Assembly: GCF_000756305.1 (NCBI RefSeq)
Contig: NZ_JRFE01000014.1
Location: forward strand, 587,006-651,005
Direction: 5' to 3'
Source of the DNA: Myxosarcina sp. GI1
GTDB lineage: Bacteria; Cyanobacteriota; Cyanobacteriia; Cyanobacteriales; Xenococcaceae
DNA length: 64,000 bases
The notes under the pieces are model-generated. The model ran no database searches and was not told the DNA's origin. It saw nothing but the letters and a program-made list of their open reading frames with translations. The translations under genes and the position numbers were made by a program. This document shows positions 10,654 through 19,573 of this stretch, in pieces (within the stretch, counting starts at the first letter, position 1; the number at the start of each line of letters is the position of its first letter).

Positions 10654-10691
10654 ACTCAATCGTATTAGTTGGGTTACTCATACGATTGAGT
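10654..10691 (-). promoter_or_regulatory. Perfect 12-bp inverted repeat before the receiver gene
   Basis: ACTCAATCGTAT (10654-10665) and ATACGATTGAGT (10680-10691) are exact reverse complements separated by 14 bases. The repeat sits 15 bases upstream of the ATG at 10638, so it is either an operator or a hairpin in the mRNA leader. The binding protein is unknown. Confidence 0.6.
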
Positions 10692-10904
10692 TTTATTAGT
10701 ATCTAAAGAACATACGAAGGCTTTACCGACAATGAAATACAATATATAGAAAATATATTAAGTTTATGTAGGCAATTTTACGTAACGTTTAAAATTTCTT
10801 TAGATTTACGTTTATTTTCGTTTAATAGCTTTTCAACAATCGAAAATCGATCGATACATTATCCGAACAATTTGTCAAATTTGTCAATTATCAATAACTC
10901 GCGT

Positions 10905-11288
10905 TCAAAGCTCTTGAGGAATATCGGAGCGATCGCCGTCTGATTCGGATTTAACCTCTTTATCAGACAAGCTTTCGACTTTCTCAGCCTCGGTAACAGT
11001 CGATGTATTTGCTAGTTCGGCAGAACGTCTAACCTTACGAATTGGTAAATTAGCAGTAAGAGAGGTAATACGATGGTCGTTAGATAGAGAAAACTCCATT
11101 TCATCGCGATCTACATCTACGTATCGCGCTACTACTTCGAGAATTTCTTCGCGCATCGAACTCATCATTTCGGGATTAATGGCAGCGCGGTCATGAGCTA
11201 TAACTAGCTTGAGACGACGTTTGGCATTATCGCGGCTATTGGCATTATTTTTCCAGGGAAAAAGCATTTTTAAAAGCTCTTTAAACAT
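10905..11288 (-). CDS. minE: Cell division topological specificity factor MinE
   Basis: The N-terminal membrane-targeting segment MFKELLKMLFPWK is followed by the anti-MinCD domain (KRRLKLVIAHDRAAINPE, LEVVARYVDVD). MinE stimulates MinD ATPase and confines the division inhibitor to the poles. At 127 residues it is longer than the roughly 90 of E. coli: an acidic Ser/Glu/Asp-rich tail of about 35 residues follows the conserved core. It is the last gene of a minC-minD-minE set on the minus strand, 98 bases after minD. Confidence 0.96.
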   Translation of the reverse strand: MFKELLKMLFPWKNNANSRDNAKRRLKLVIAHDRAAINPEMMSSMREEILEVVARYVDVDRDEMEFSLSNDHRITSLTANLPIRKVRRSAELANTSTVTEAEKVESLSDKEVKSESDGDRSDIPQEL

Positions 11289-11386
11289 AACTAAAACTAT
11301 TTAAATTGGAAAAACCCAGCGCATCGCGGACTGGGGAAAACTAAAAACAACGCTGTGCTTTAACTAAACTCGATCTATTTTGCCGT

Positions 11387-12184
11387 CTAACCACCAAAAA
11401 TACGGCGCAAGCGCGATAGTAGACTTTCATGATATGCTATTAAATCTATAAATGGAACTTTCTCGCCTTCTAACCGCAAGGCAATGTTGTTGATAGTTAT
11501 TGCTGGTAAGGAATCTCGTTCTCCAATTACTAAAGGTTCGCCCCTATTGGTAGCAACAATTACTTTTTCATCATCGGGAATGACTCCCAGTAAAGGTACT
11601 CCCAATAACTCTAGCACGTCTTCAACACTCATCATTTTATTGCTCTGAACCATAGCTGGCTTGACCCTATTGACGACTAAATTAATCTTGTGAATGCCTT
11701 CGGCTTCGAGCAAGCCAATGACACGATCGGCATCCCTCACTGCTGCAATTTCTGGCGTAGTGACAATTAAAGCCTCTTTAGCAGCAGCGATCGCGTTGCG
11801 AAAGCCTAGTTCGATTCCTGCGGGGCAATCTAAAATAACGTAGTCATACTCTTCCGTCAGCGCGTCTACAATTTTTTGCATTTGTTCTGGCTGCACTGAT
11901 TCTTTATTGCGATTTTGCGCCGCAGGTAATAAAACCAATCCTTTAAGTCGTTTATCTTTGACTAATGCCTGATTTAGTCGGCAGTCTCCAGCCAAAACGT
12001 CTAAAGCCGTGTAAACGACACGCTCTTCTAAACCCAATAGCAAATCGAGGTTTCTCAAGCCAAAATCAGCATCTACCAGAGCTACTTTACGATCTAAACT
12101 GGCTAGTGCCGCTCCTATATTAGAAGTAAATGTGGTTTTACCCACTCCTCCTTTACCAGAAGTAACAACAATTATACGAGTCAT
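11387..12184 (-). CDS. minD: Septum site-determining ATPase MinD
   Basis: 265 residues. The deviant Walker A motif KGGVGKTT is at about 10-17 and the Walker B-like ILDCPAG follows. The C-terminal amphipathic helix (SLLSRLRRIFGG) is the membrane-targeting sequence. MinD binds the membrane in its ATP form, recruits MinC, and is released by MinE. The ATG at 12184 is clear and lies 21 bases after minC, so the genes are probably co-transcribed. Confidence 0.97.
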   Translation of the reverse strand: MTRIIVVTSGKGGVGKTTFTSNIGAALASLDRKVALVDADFGLRNLDLLLGLEERVVYTALDVLAGDCRLNQALVKDKRLKGLVLLPAAQNRNKESVQPEQMQKIVDALTEEYDYVILDCPAGIELGFRNAIAAAKEALIVTTPEIAAVRDADRVIGLLEAEGIHKINLVVNRVKPAMVQSNKMMSVEDVLELLGVPLLGVIPDDEKVIVATNRGEPLVIGERDSLPAITINNIALRLEGEKVPFIDLIAYHESLLSRLRRIFGG

Positions 12185-12205
12185 ATTGTTTATTGTTAGC
12201 AGTAT

Positions 12206-13018
12206 TTAATTGATTCGATTTTTCTCGACCCAACCGCCGCCAGACGGCGAAAAAGTATAGGTTTTGTTAAAGTCTAACGCCTTCGCCAAACGTATCCCTT
12301 CCGTAGTCATAAAGGCTAACTCTGGTGCATACTGTTTGGGTCTGGTTTTTGGCGATCTGGCAACGGCATCGGCTATACGCAGTTGGGTAAACTCCATCTG
12401 CAATGCCGCAATGCGACAGCGGCGATCGCCATCCGCTCCTGCATGAGCTATGCCTCGCAAACGACCCCAGACAAAAATATCGCCTGCGGCGATCGCTTGC
12501 CCACCTGGATTTAAGTCACCACAAACAATTATTGTCCCCCGATGGCGAATTTCAACACCCGAACGAACGGTGTTGCGTACGTAAAGAGGCTTGGCTAACA
12601 GCGAGATTGCCGCTTCTTGAGTAGTAGAGGTCAAATCTTGCTGTTCGACTGAGTAGCCGCTAGTTGCTGCCGCTACTGCTGTTTGTCTGCGATTAGTACT
12701 AACGCTAGTCAAACGCAGTTCCACATCCTCTAGAGTGTCGGCAATAGTCTGTAGCTGTCTGGCATCGAGCAGGCGATCGCCTGCAACCAAAAACACAGGC
12801 GTACCAGGCTGCCACGACTGTTCTTCAATCCGCAGCAAATGTTTGAATTCCTGCCAGTTTTCCGACCACAGTAATTCTGAGTCAACTTCTGCTTGAGTCG
12901 GTAACACTAGCAACAGTTTATCGCCCTCAGTGGTTAAAGTTATGGACGAATAACGTTTGCGCTCGGAAGAAGACGGCTCATCAGTTTCATCTAAGGAGAA
13001 AGTAGGCTCTAGAGTCAT
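12206..13018 (-). CDS. minC: Septum site-determining protein MinC
   Basis: 270 residues. The C-terminal domain is diagnostic: RSGVEIRHRGTIIVCGDLNPG followed by GDIFVWGRLRGIAHAG and IAALQMEFTQLRIAD. This is the beta-helix that dimerises and binds MinD. The N-terminal half, which would inhibit FtsZ polymerisation, is less conserved, and the first 30 residues are polar and probably disordered. It is the first gene of the min set. A plausible promoter region of about 125 bases separates it from the downstream end of the acid-sugar kinase gene. Confidence 0.94.
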   Translation of the reverse strand: MTLEPTFSLDETDEPSSSERKRYSSITLTTEGDKLLLVLPTQAEVDSELLWSENWQEFKHLLRIEEQSWQPGTPVFLVAGDRLLDARQLQTIADTLEDVELRLTSVSTNRRQTAVAAATSGYSVEQQDLTSTTQEAAISLLAKPLYVRNTVRSGVEIRHRGTIIVCGDLNPGGQAIAAGDIFVWGRLRGIAHAGADGDRRCRIAALQMEFTQLRIADAVARSPKTRPKQYAPELAFMTTEGIRLAKALDFNKTYTFSPSGGGWVEKNRIN

Positions 13019-13143
13019 GCAAATATCCTATTGTCTGCAGAGCGAGCCTCATTTCCACACGATTAAAATAAATGTAGATTATCTCGCTTTAGCAGGTCTA
13101 TTTTCTCTTGCACATATTAGCGTAAGTTAAGCGCAATAAAAAA

Positions 13144-14466
13144 TTAGAAATTTGTTAAACGCTGCCAAACTTCCACTAATCCTCGTTCGTCGCCAACATT
13201 GCCAGGGAACAAAACTACGGGCAAATTGGGACGAAAATGAGTTTGGGGGGTACGAACTACCGAACATCCAGGTAAAATTTGTCCTAAAAGCCGCGCCGTC
13301 TCTAAGTTTAGCCCCGTACTCAAAACATCATTAGAAGTAATACCGCCTTTACTAATTAGAAAGCTAATGTCTTTGGGTAGATTTTGCACCACATCCATAA
13401 GTAGAGCCGAAACGCTGGCTCCAAATTCAAGTCGTTGACTAGTATCGGCAAAACTCAATTCTTCCCTGCTAGTGTAAACTGCAGGAGTTTTACCACGGTC
13501 GAAAATTTGCCGTACTCGCTCGATAGTTGTCTGTAAAATAGCGTCTCGTTCTTCGGGACGGTCGCGCAAACGTACTACGTCTACTTCAATGCCTTCTACC
13601 TCTGGCTCTTGTAGCAGTTTTTCTAACTGTTGGGTAGTTTTACGAACGTGAGAACCAATTAAGACCGCTCCTGGCTTTTGGGTGGGTTTGTATTGAGACA
13701 TCTCGGTAGGAGGGACTGGCTGTTCTCCTAGTTGGGCTAAAGAAGTTAACAAACTGGCAGCAGAACGGAATAAAAAGCGTTTGCCTTTTGCCGCAGTAGC
13801 TAACAATGCCGTTGCCAAACGGTCGAAGTCGGCTTGAGTTTCGCCATCGACGACTACACATTGATTGTCATGAAACTCTAACAATCGTTCTCGCAGGCAA
13901 TCGCCACGTAAATCGGCAAGCAACAATCTTGCTACTGTATCTGCGGCAATTTTCCCTTGAGTTTTTTCGGCGACATAATCTGGTAAATAGCTGTGAGAAT
14001 AGCCAAACACCGAATCGTTGGCAAATTCTGTTTCGGCTACGGGAGTTTTAACTCCATCAATAATTAAATAGTGAACGCTATCAATGGTAACTCTTCCTCC
14101 TTCAAAAAAAGCAGGGGTAAGAAAATGAGCGTCAAAATCTCCCAATTCTTCGGCAATAATATTGGTTTCTACAGGATAGTGTCCCCGCAGCGTCGAATCA
14201 GAACGGCTAACTACCAAAAAATCTTCGATTCCCACTTCAGCGATCGCCTGCTGCAAATTATGACAGACTTCCTTGGTAGTATCGGCAGCCGCTTCGGGAC
14301 TCATAGCTCTGGTATTGGTCAAAATAAACAAAATTGGTGCGGTATCCTCAAGTGCCTGTTTGAGAGTTGCCACATCCCAGACCATTAACAACAGGCAACT
14401 ATGAACGGTTTGTGACCCTGTAGGATCGTCGTCGAGAACGATAATTTTGGGTTGAGAAGATTTCAT
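13144..14466 (-). CDS. Four-carbon acid sugar kinase family protein (DUF1537/OtnK-like)
   Basis: 440 residues. The N-terminal sugar-binding domain has the family signature IIVLDDDPTGSQTV and FILTNTRAMSP, then SRSDSTLRGHYPVE. The C-terminal nucleotide-binding domain has VLIGSHVRKT and a glycine-rich LISKGGITSNDV. Relatives phosphorylate four-carbon acid sugars such as threonate, erythronate or 2-oxo-tetronate. The usual partner genes (aldolase, dehydrogenase, isomerase) are absent here, so the substrate is unknown. It is on the same strand as the min genes and upstream of minC, with a 125-base gap, so possibly separate from them. Confidence 0.88.
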   Translation of the reverse strand: MKSSQPKIIVLDDDPTGSQTVHSCLLLMVWDVATLKQALEDTAPILFILTNTRAMSPEAAADTTKEVCHNLQQAIAEVGIEDFLVVSRSDSTLRGHYPVETNIIAEELGDFDAHFLTPAFFEGGRVTIDSVHYLIIDGVKTPVAETEFANDSVFGYSHSYLPDYVAEKTQGKIAADTVARLLLADLRGDCLRERLLEFHDNQCVVVDGETQADFDRLATALLATAAKGKRFLFRSAASLLTSLAQLGEQPVPPTEMSQYKPTQKPGAVLIGSHVRKTTQQLEKLLQEPEVEGIEVDVVRLRDRPEERDAILQTTIERVRQIFDRGKTPAVYTSREELSFADTSQRLEFGASVSALLMDVVQNLPKDISFLISKGGITSNDVLSTGLNLETARLLGQILPGCSVVRTPQTHFRPNLPVVLFPGNVGDERGLVEVWQRLTNF

Positions 14467-14799
14467 TTTTATTTACAAAAATTTACTGAGAAAGCTATTT
14501 TCACCAAATATTTAGCAATATGTTATTCAATCTGAAAAATTTACGCTAAAATGCTGGCAAAAATGAATTGGCAGTTTTTAGAGCTAAACTACTCAAGGCT
14601 AATCCAACAGTCGAACGGCAGCGCGTCTAAAATTACAATCGACAATAATTAAACTTGTTACCTTAAAATCGATCGAATACAGTGGTAACGCGGTTATTCG
14701 ATAGTGCCAGCAACATCAAATTGCTAAAGAGATGAAGATTAATTTTTTCACATCTCTAGATGTTTTTACTTATTAAATCTTTCCATATTTTCACCTACT
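14467..14799. other. Divergent intergenic region between the acid-sugar kinase gene and ftn2
   Basis: 333 AT-rich bases between divergent genes. It must hold promoters for both sides, but no strong box or repeat stands out. No coding frame was recognised. Confidence 0.4.
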
Positions 14800-17124
14800 A
14801 TGGCAGTCAAATCTAGCCAACAAATGAAGTTAACAGTGCAAATACCTCTCGATTACTACAGGATTTTGAGTGTTCCCGTTATGGCTTCGGAGCAACAGTT
14901 AGAGCAGGCTTATCGCGATCGCCTCCAGCAAAAACCTCGTAGAGAATACAGTGAGGGAGCAATTACCGCTCGGCAAGAACTAATTGAGTTTGCCTACAAA
15001 CTTCTATCAGACTCTCAGTGTAGGGCAGATTATAATAAGCAGTTTTTTGGCAATTATAGTTTTGAAGAGCGATTGGTAGAGGCTACAGGCTCGGAAACCA
15101 CAACTACAACGGTCACTCCCACTCTACCAGAGTTAGCTTTACCCAATCCGACTATTGATGTTCTGACCGAACAAATGTCGGGAGTCTTGCTGATTTTGCA
15201 AGAATTGGGAGAATACGAATTAGTTTTAAGATTGGGCATCGATTATTTAAATAGTCTTGAAGCGGAGATGCAGCAACAGCAACAAAAAATTTCTCCTGCC
15301 GAGCGAGAAGATGTTGTCCTTTCTCTAGCACTGGCGTATTTAGAGTTAGGCAGAGATCAGTGGATTCGTCGAGAATACGAACGCGCCGCTCTTTCTGGTC
15401 AAATGGGGTTAAAGCTACTAGCAAGAGAAAATTTATTTCCCAAAGTCAGAAAAGAACTAGAAGTAGACTTGTTTCGACTACAACCATACCGTATTTTAGA
15501 ATTAATCGCTCACAATCCAGTAAATTCGTCTCAGAGAAACAAAGGATTGCAGCTACTAATTAATACAATTCGACAGCGTCAGGAGTTTGAAGGGCAAAGA
15601 CAGGATAAATCTAGCCAGAACTTCGAGCAATTTTTGGGTTTTATTCAGCAAATTAGAACTTACTTAACCTCAGCCGAGCAAGAACGAGTGTTTGTTAGCG
15701 AAGCAAAACTCACTTCGGCTACAGGTGATTATCTAGCTGCTTATGTTTCACTAGCCAGAGGATTGGCTCTCAAGCAACCAGTTTTAGTGCTGCGTGCCGA
15801 AAGAATGCTGGAAACTATGAGCCAGCGTCAAGACGTGTATTGGGAACTAGCAATAACTTCGCTACTGTTAGGTTTGAGCGATCGCGCTATCGACCGCCTA
15901 CAGCAAAGCCAAGAAAAAATTCGGGTTAAAGAGATCGAGCAGTACTGTCGCGGTGGAGACTTATTACCTGGACTGTATGTTTATGGCGAACAATGGCTGA
16001 AACAAGAGGTTTTCTCTCAGTTTTGCGATTTAGCACGCCTACCTGTAACTCTTAATGAATACTTTGCCGATCCTCAAGTACAAGCCGATTTAGAGGAAAT
16101 AGATTCGGCAATAGCCTCTAGCGAAGAAACTAAGACAACGTCTCAACCGACAGCGGCAAATGCTGAACTTTCCCCTAAATACGGACGATTTTTTTCGCGC
16201 TGGCGCAAACAATTAAGAGCTAAAATTAAATCTGCTCCAGCATCAGCCTCGCCCAAAACAAACCCAGATGTAGCTGCTGGTGCTGCCAAAGTACCAGTTA
16301 TTTCAAGTAAGGTTAAAGCTGGCAAGTCTTCTAAACAAAAATCCGTGACTCGCGTTGCTGCTAGTGGTAGCCAAAACGGTCGAGTCAGTAATTCGCCCTC
16401 AACGACCGCAACCAAAACCAAAGTTGCCAATATTGGCTCGCCAACAGCACCACATCTAGAAAGTTTTGTCGTTAAAAAAACTAATTCATCGCGTTGCGGC
16501 AGTGGTAAATATAGGGGTAAGGCTTTCAATCCAGTTTTGTTGAGATTGGGATTGTTATTAGGTTTAATTTTTGGCATAGGTACTCTCAGCTTTGCTGCCA
16601 TGAAGCTATTTTTAGCTCGCAGTTCTCAAACCGCAGCAACAGAAACCGAGTCGCAACTGTTTATTACTATAGACCGACCGCTTTTCGAGTTACCTCAAGC
16701 TAGGGCAGAAACCAGTTCTACTCCACCTCAGCCAACTTTTACCAACGAAGCCAAAGAAGTAGTTGCCAGGTGGCTGGATAGTAAATCGGCAGCTTTTGGT
16801 GAGGAACATCAGGTAGAAAAACTCAACGAGGTGTTGATCGGTTCTTTATTAACTTCCTGGCGAGATCGCGCTTTGAGCGACAGTCAAAACAATATCTATC
16901 GAGAATACGACCACAAGCTTGAAATCGAGTCGGCAGTGGTCAATTCGGATAATCCCCAACAGGCAACTGTAACAGCAAAAGTAAAAGAAACAGCAAGATT
17001 TTATCAACAGGGAAATTTAGATAGTTCTCAGTCTTATGATGATGACCTGTTAGTACAGTACAGTTTAGTCCGCCAGGGAAATAAATGGATGATTGCGGGT
17101 TCGGAAGTATTAGAAATTCTGTAA
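14800..17124 (+). CDS. ftn2: Cyanobacterial cell division protein Ftn2/ZipN (ARC6 homologue)
   Basis: 774 residues. The N-terminal DnaJ-like domain starts IPLDYYRILSVPVMASEQQL and ends DSQCRADYNKQFF. It lacks the HPD motif, as in this family. A long helical cytosolic region with TPR-like character follows (about 110-430), then a Ser/Thr/Lys-rich linker (about 435-570) and a single membrane helix (LLRLGLLLGLIFGIGTLSFA, about 580-605). The C-terminal domain (about 650-774, ending WMIAGSEVLEIL) is the periplasmic ARC6/IMS-type domain. The protein tethers FtsZ to the inner membrane and recruits other divisome parts. It sits close to minCDE but on the opposite strand. Confidence 0.95.
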   Translation: MAVKSSQQMKLTVQIPLDYYRILSVPVMASEQQLEQAYRDRLQQKPRREYSEGAITARQELIEFAYKLLSDSQCRADYNKQFFGNYSFEERLVEATGSETTTTTVTPTLPELALPNPTIDVLTEQMSGVLLILQELGEYELVLRLGIDYLNSLEAEMQQQQQKISPAEREDVVLSLALAYLELGRDQWIRREYERAALSGQMGLKLLARENLFPKVRKELEVDLFRLQPYRILELIAHNPVNSSQRNKGLQLLINTIRQRQEFEGQRQDKSSQNFEQFLGFIQQIRTYLTSAEQERVFVSEAKLTSATGDYLAAYVSLARGLALKQPVLVLRAERMLETMSQRQDVYWELAITSLLLGLSDRAIDRLQQSQEKIRVKEIEQYCRGGDLLPGLYVYGEQWLKQEVFSQFCDLARLPVTLNEYFADPQVQADLEEIDSAIASSEETKTTSQPTAANAELSPKYGRFFSRWRKQLRAKIKSAPASASPKTNPDVAAGAAKVPVISSKVKAGKSSKQKSVTRVAASGSQNGRVSNSPSTTATKTKVANIGSPTAPHLESFVVKKTNSSRCGSGKYRGKAFNPVLLRLGLLLGLIFGIGTLSFAAMKLFLARSSQTAATETESQLFITIDRPLFELPQARAETSSTPPQPTFTNEAKEVVARWLDSKSAAFGEEHQVEKLNEVLIGSLLTSWRDRALSDSQNNIYREYDHKLEIESAVVNSDNPQQATVTAKVKETARFYQQGNLDSSQSYDDDLLVQYSLVRQGNKWMIAGSEVLEIL

Positions 17125-17140
17125 CTGGCGATCGTTATTA

Positions 17141-17533
17141 TTACGGTAGTTTATAGCTGGCAACTCTAACATTTAGCCGCCCTTGCTGGGGATTGCCTCT
17201 AAAAATAAAAGCACCTTGCTCGACTTCCTTGCTAGATAAGTAATCAATTTGTTGCGTACCAGTTTCTGTGTTGTTCGTAGGGTCGATTAACTCGGCAATT
17301 ACTTCGATCGATTCGGCAGTTTCTCCTCCTTGATTGATAACTTCAAAAGGAACGTAATACTGTTGGTTTGCCTGCCTAATTTGTTTGCCTACGGTAACTT
17401 CTAAAATTGGAGGACCATTTTCGCCGCTTATCCAGCTATAGATTAATAAAGCAAAAATTACGCTCAGAATAAACAAACAAATACTAAAGCTAATTTTTTC
17501 GGCTGTCGAACGCCGCGAAACGATGTTTTTCAT
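17141..17533 (-). CDS. TIGR02588-type protein, single membrane anchor
   Basis: 130 residues from the ATG at 17533. An upstream in-frame start at 17614 would overlap the preceding gene and is less likely. One N-terminal membrane helix (ISFSICLFILSVIFALLIYSW) is followed by an exported beta-rich domain (PILEVTVGKQIRQ, YYVPFEVINQGGETAESIEV) resembling an immunoglobulin-like fold. It matches my recollection of the TIGR02588 family, which occurs next to TIGR02587 membrane proteins, and exactly that neighbour precedes it by 49 bases. Function unknown. It could be a soluble partner of the membrane protein. Confidence 0.8.
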   Translation of the reverse strand: MKNIVSRRSTAEKISFSICLFILSVIFALLIYSWISGENGPPILEVTVGKQIRQANQQYYVPFEVINQGGETAESIEVIAELIDPTNNTETGTQQIDYLSSKEVEQGAFIFRGNPQQGRLNVRVASYKLP

Positions 17534-17582
17534 TAGTAATTTATACCATCTCTCAAAAAAAATATTTAGAGAAATATTGCTA

Positions 17583-18470
17583 TTAGATAGCCAAACGTCC
17601 TGCCGCACCACCAATACTCGCAGGCAAGCCTAGTATGATGCTATAGCGCAGCCATAAAGTCCAGGGATCTTCAAACGATAGTCTTTGAAAAAACCAGAGC
17701 ATCACTGCCGATGCTAATAGAGAAATTAAATAAGAAATAATTGTTTCGCTGCGAGGACTTTGAAACAATCCCTGTTGCTGTCTTCTTTCAGCCTGGTTGG
17801 TAAAACCAGAAGCAAACACAATTCCATAAGAAATTATCAACGAACTAAGAATAATTAATAGTGACCAAAAGGGGGAAGCCGCAGCAGCCAGAAAGGGGAC
17901 TTCATCGGTAGGAGCAATATTAAACGCGATAATAATAGCCCCAATCAGAGTCGCGCTGAGATCGGCGAAAGTATCGTGCCAAAAAGTTTTAGAGCGATCG
18001 CCAGAGTCAGATATGTCAGTTCCAGCATCTTTGGTTACTTCCCCAGTTAAAATAGAACGAGACAAAACTACTCCCAGAGCAAAAGGCACTGCTTCAAAAA
18101 TAATTTTACCCAGTGCTTCGATTAATGAAGTTTTAAAATCGACACGCTGTAATACAATTAACATTACGGTAGAACAGACGATGCCAATTGCTAAAGCCTC
18201 TATACTCTCGGTAATAGGCGAAAACTCTCCATCGTGTTGCTGACGACGAAAGCCTTCTACTTGATTGAGTAAAAATATTACTACAAATGTAATTGCAATA
18301 ATTCCCAATAAAATCGGCGGTCGAACATAGGAACCGATAAACCAAATTTCCATCGTATAGATCAGCGGAATACCAAATAAAAAACCCCCAGAAGCACCGC
18401 TAATTAATTCTCCCAATTCTTCCGACCAATCATTGGCGGCGTCAGTTTTGTCTGGGTGTTTTGTTGTCAT
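17583..18470 (-). CDS. TIGR02587/DUF2391-type integral membrane protein
   Basis: About 295 residues from the ATG at 18470; the longer frame to 18536 adds an unlikely N-terminus. It is multi-pass, with roughly seven to eight hydrophobic segments including GGFLFGIPLIYTMEIWFIG near the N-terminus and SLLIILSSLIISYGIVFASG late. A soluble loop with TKDAGTDISDSGDRS lies between the two halves. This is the family long paired with TIGR02588. No transport or enzymatic motif is visible. It is likely co-transcribed with the downstream partner. Function unknown. Confidence 0.82.
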   Translation of the reverse strand: MTTKHPDKTDAANDWSEELGELISGASGGFLFGIPLIYTMEIWFIGSYVRPPILLGIIAITFVVIFLLNQVEGFRRQQHDGEFSPITESIEALAIGIVCSTVMLIVLQRVDFKTSLIEALGKIIFEAVPFALGVVLSRSILTGEVTKDAGTDISDSGDRSKTFWHDTFADLSATLIGAIIIAFNIAPTDEVPFLAAAASPFWSLLIILSSLIISYGIVFASGFTNQAERRQQQGLFQSPRSETIISYLISLLASAVMLWFFQRLSFEDPWTLWLRYSIILGLPASIGGAAGRLAI

Positions 18471-18552
18471 TATATTTATCGAAAGGTAAAAAAATTTACT
18501 AATCTTCAATTGTAATTTAAATTGAAGTTTATTCAAACCACTCTAAAAATAT

Positions 18553-19188
18553 ATGACTGACAATATAACTATAAATGCTATTTCTCAAATGCCTGCTGAT
18601 GGCAATCCGACTTATCTCTTTGTAATGCTTCATGGCTGGGGCGCAAATTACCAAGATTTAGCTCCACTGGCACAAATTTTAAACTTACCTGAATTTGGTT
18701 ATTTATGTCCTAACGCTCCTTACGAACATTATCAAATGCCTGGTGGTAGAGCCTGGTATGCTTTGGAAAAACCAGAGTTTGATGGCTTGGTAGCAAGCAG
18801 ACAGAGTTTGCGAGAGTGGTTGTTATCTTTAGAAAACACTACTGGAGTTCCTCTAAAACGGACGATTATGGCAGGCTTTTCTCAAGGAGGAGCAATGACT
18901 CTAGATGTAGGTTTGACTTTGCCTTTAGCCGCTCTCTGTAGTCTTAGCGGCTATCTACATTATCAACCACAGCCTAATGACAATATTATTGCTTATCCTC
19001 CCGCTTTAATCGTACACGGCATACAAGATCCTATAGTTCCTCTTGCTGCTGCGAAAAAAGCTAGAGACGAACTAACTAAACTTAGCGTATCGGTACAGTA
19101 TCGAGAATTTGAGATGGGACATGAAATACAGCCACCAGCCATTGAGTGTGTAAAAAAGTTTGTTTTATCAGTAATTAGCGATCGATAA
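18553..19188 (+). CDS. Alpha/beta hydrolase (carboxylesterase/phospholipase family, YpfH-like)
   Basis: 211 residues. The oxyanion strand LFVMLHGWGANYQDL is followed by LCPNAPYEH. The nucleophile is Ser in AGFSQGGAM (about 115), with Asp in HGIQDPIVPL and His in EMGHEIQ completing a catalytic triad. The family hydrolyses short acyl esters or lysophospholipids in the cytosol. No signal peptide is seen. It is divergent from the TIGR02587 gene, with 82 bases between the starts. The natural substrate is unknown. Confidence 0.88.
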   Translation: MTDNITINAISQMPADGNPTYLFVMLHGWGANYQDLAPLAQILNLPEFGYLCPNAPYEHYQMPGGRAWYALEKPEFDGLVASRQSLREWLLSLENTTGVPLKRTIMAGFSQGGAMTLDVGLTLPLAALCSLSGYLHYQPQPNDNIIAYPPALIVHGIQDPIVPLAAAKKARDELTKLSVSVQYREFEMGHEIQPPAIECVKKFVLSVISDR

Positions 19189-19230
19189 TTTAAACTTTCT
19201 ACTTTTGCCTGCCTAAAGCCTCAAGCCTTC

Positions 19231-19560
19231 TTACTCGTACAAAAGCTCTTCAAAACAAACTTGTCCCGTTTGTACTAAAGCATCTTGCGAGGCAGGGTCT
19301 GTATTAGAAGCTATAGTTAACTGTTTGAATTCTTGAAAAGAATACTGCTGTTGAAACTTGTTTAGGGTGCAGCTACACAGTTTTTTGGCTTCGGCTGCTT
19401 CTAAGCCTTCAGCCATTGAAGTTTGCAGGCACTCTTGGGAATACTTTCTTACAAATTCAGGGGGATATTTGGCGGTCGAACTTGAATTGGCAAAAGTTGG
19501 TGCTGCTAATAAACTGCTAGCAGCAATCGCCGATAACGATGCTAAGGAGTAAATGTTCAT
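19231..19560 (-). CDS. Small exported cysteine-containing protein
   Basis: 109 residues with a clear signal peptide (SLASLSAIAASSLLAAPTFA, cleavage near 24). The mature part has four cysteines (EC, LCSC, VC) that could form two disulphides in the periplasm, and is otherwise helical and polar. The pattern resembles small cyanobacterial secreted proteins of unknown role. It is 13 bases downstream of carA on the same strand, so it may be read through from it, but a functional link is not evident. Confidence 0.75.
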   Translation of the reverse strand: MNIYSLASLSAIAASSLLAAPTFANSSSTAKYPPEFVRKYSQECLQTSMAEGLEAAEAKKLCSCTLNKFQQQYSFQEFKQLTIASNTDPASQDALVQTGQVCFEELLYE

Positions 19561-19573
19561 CTGCTTCTAGATT

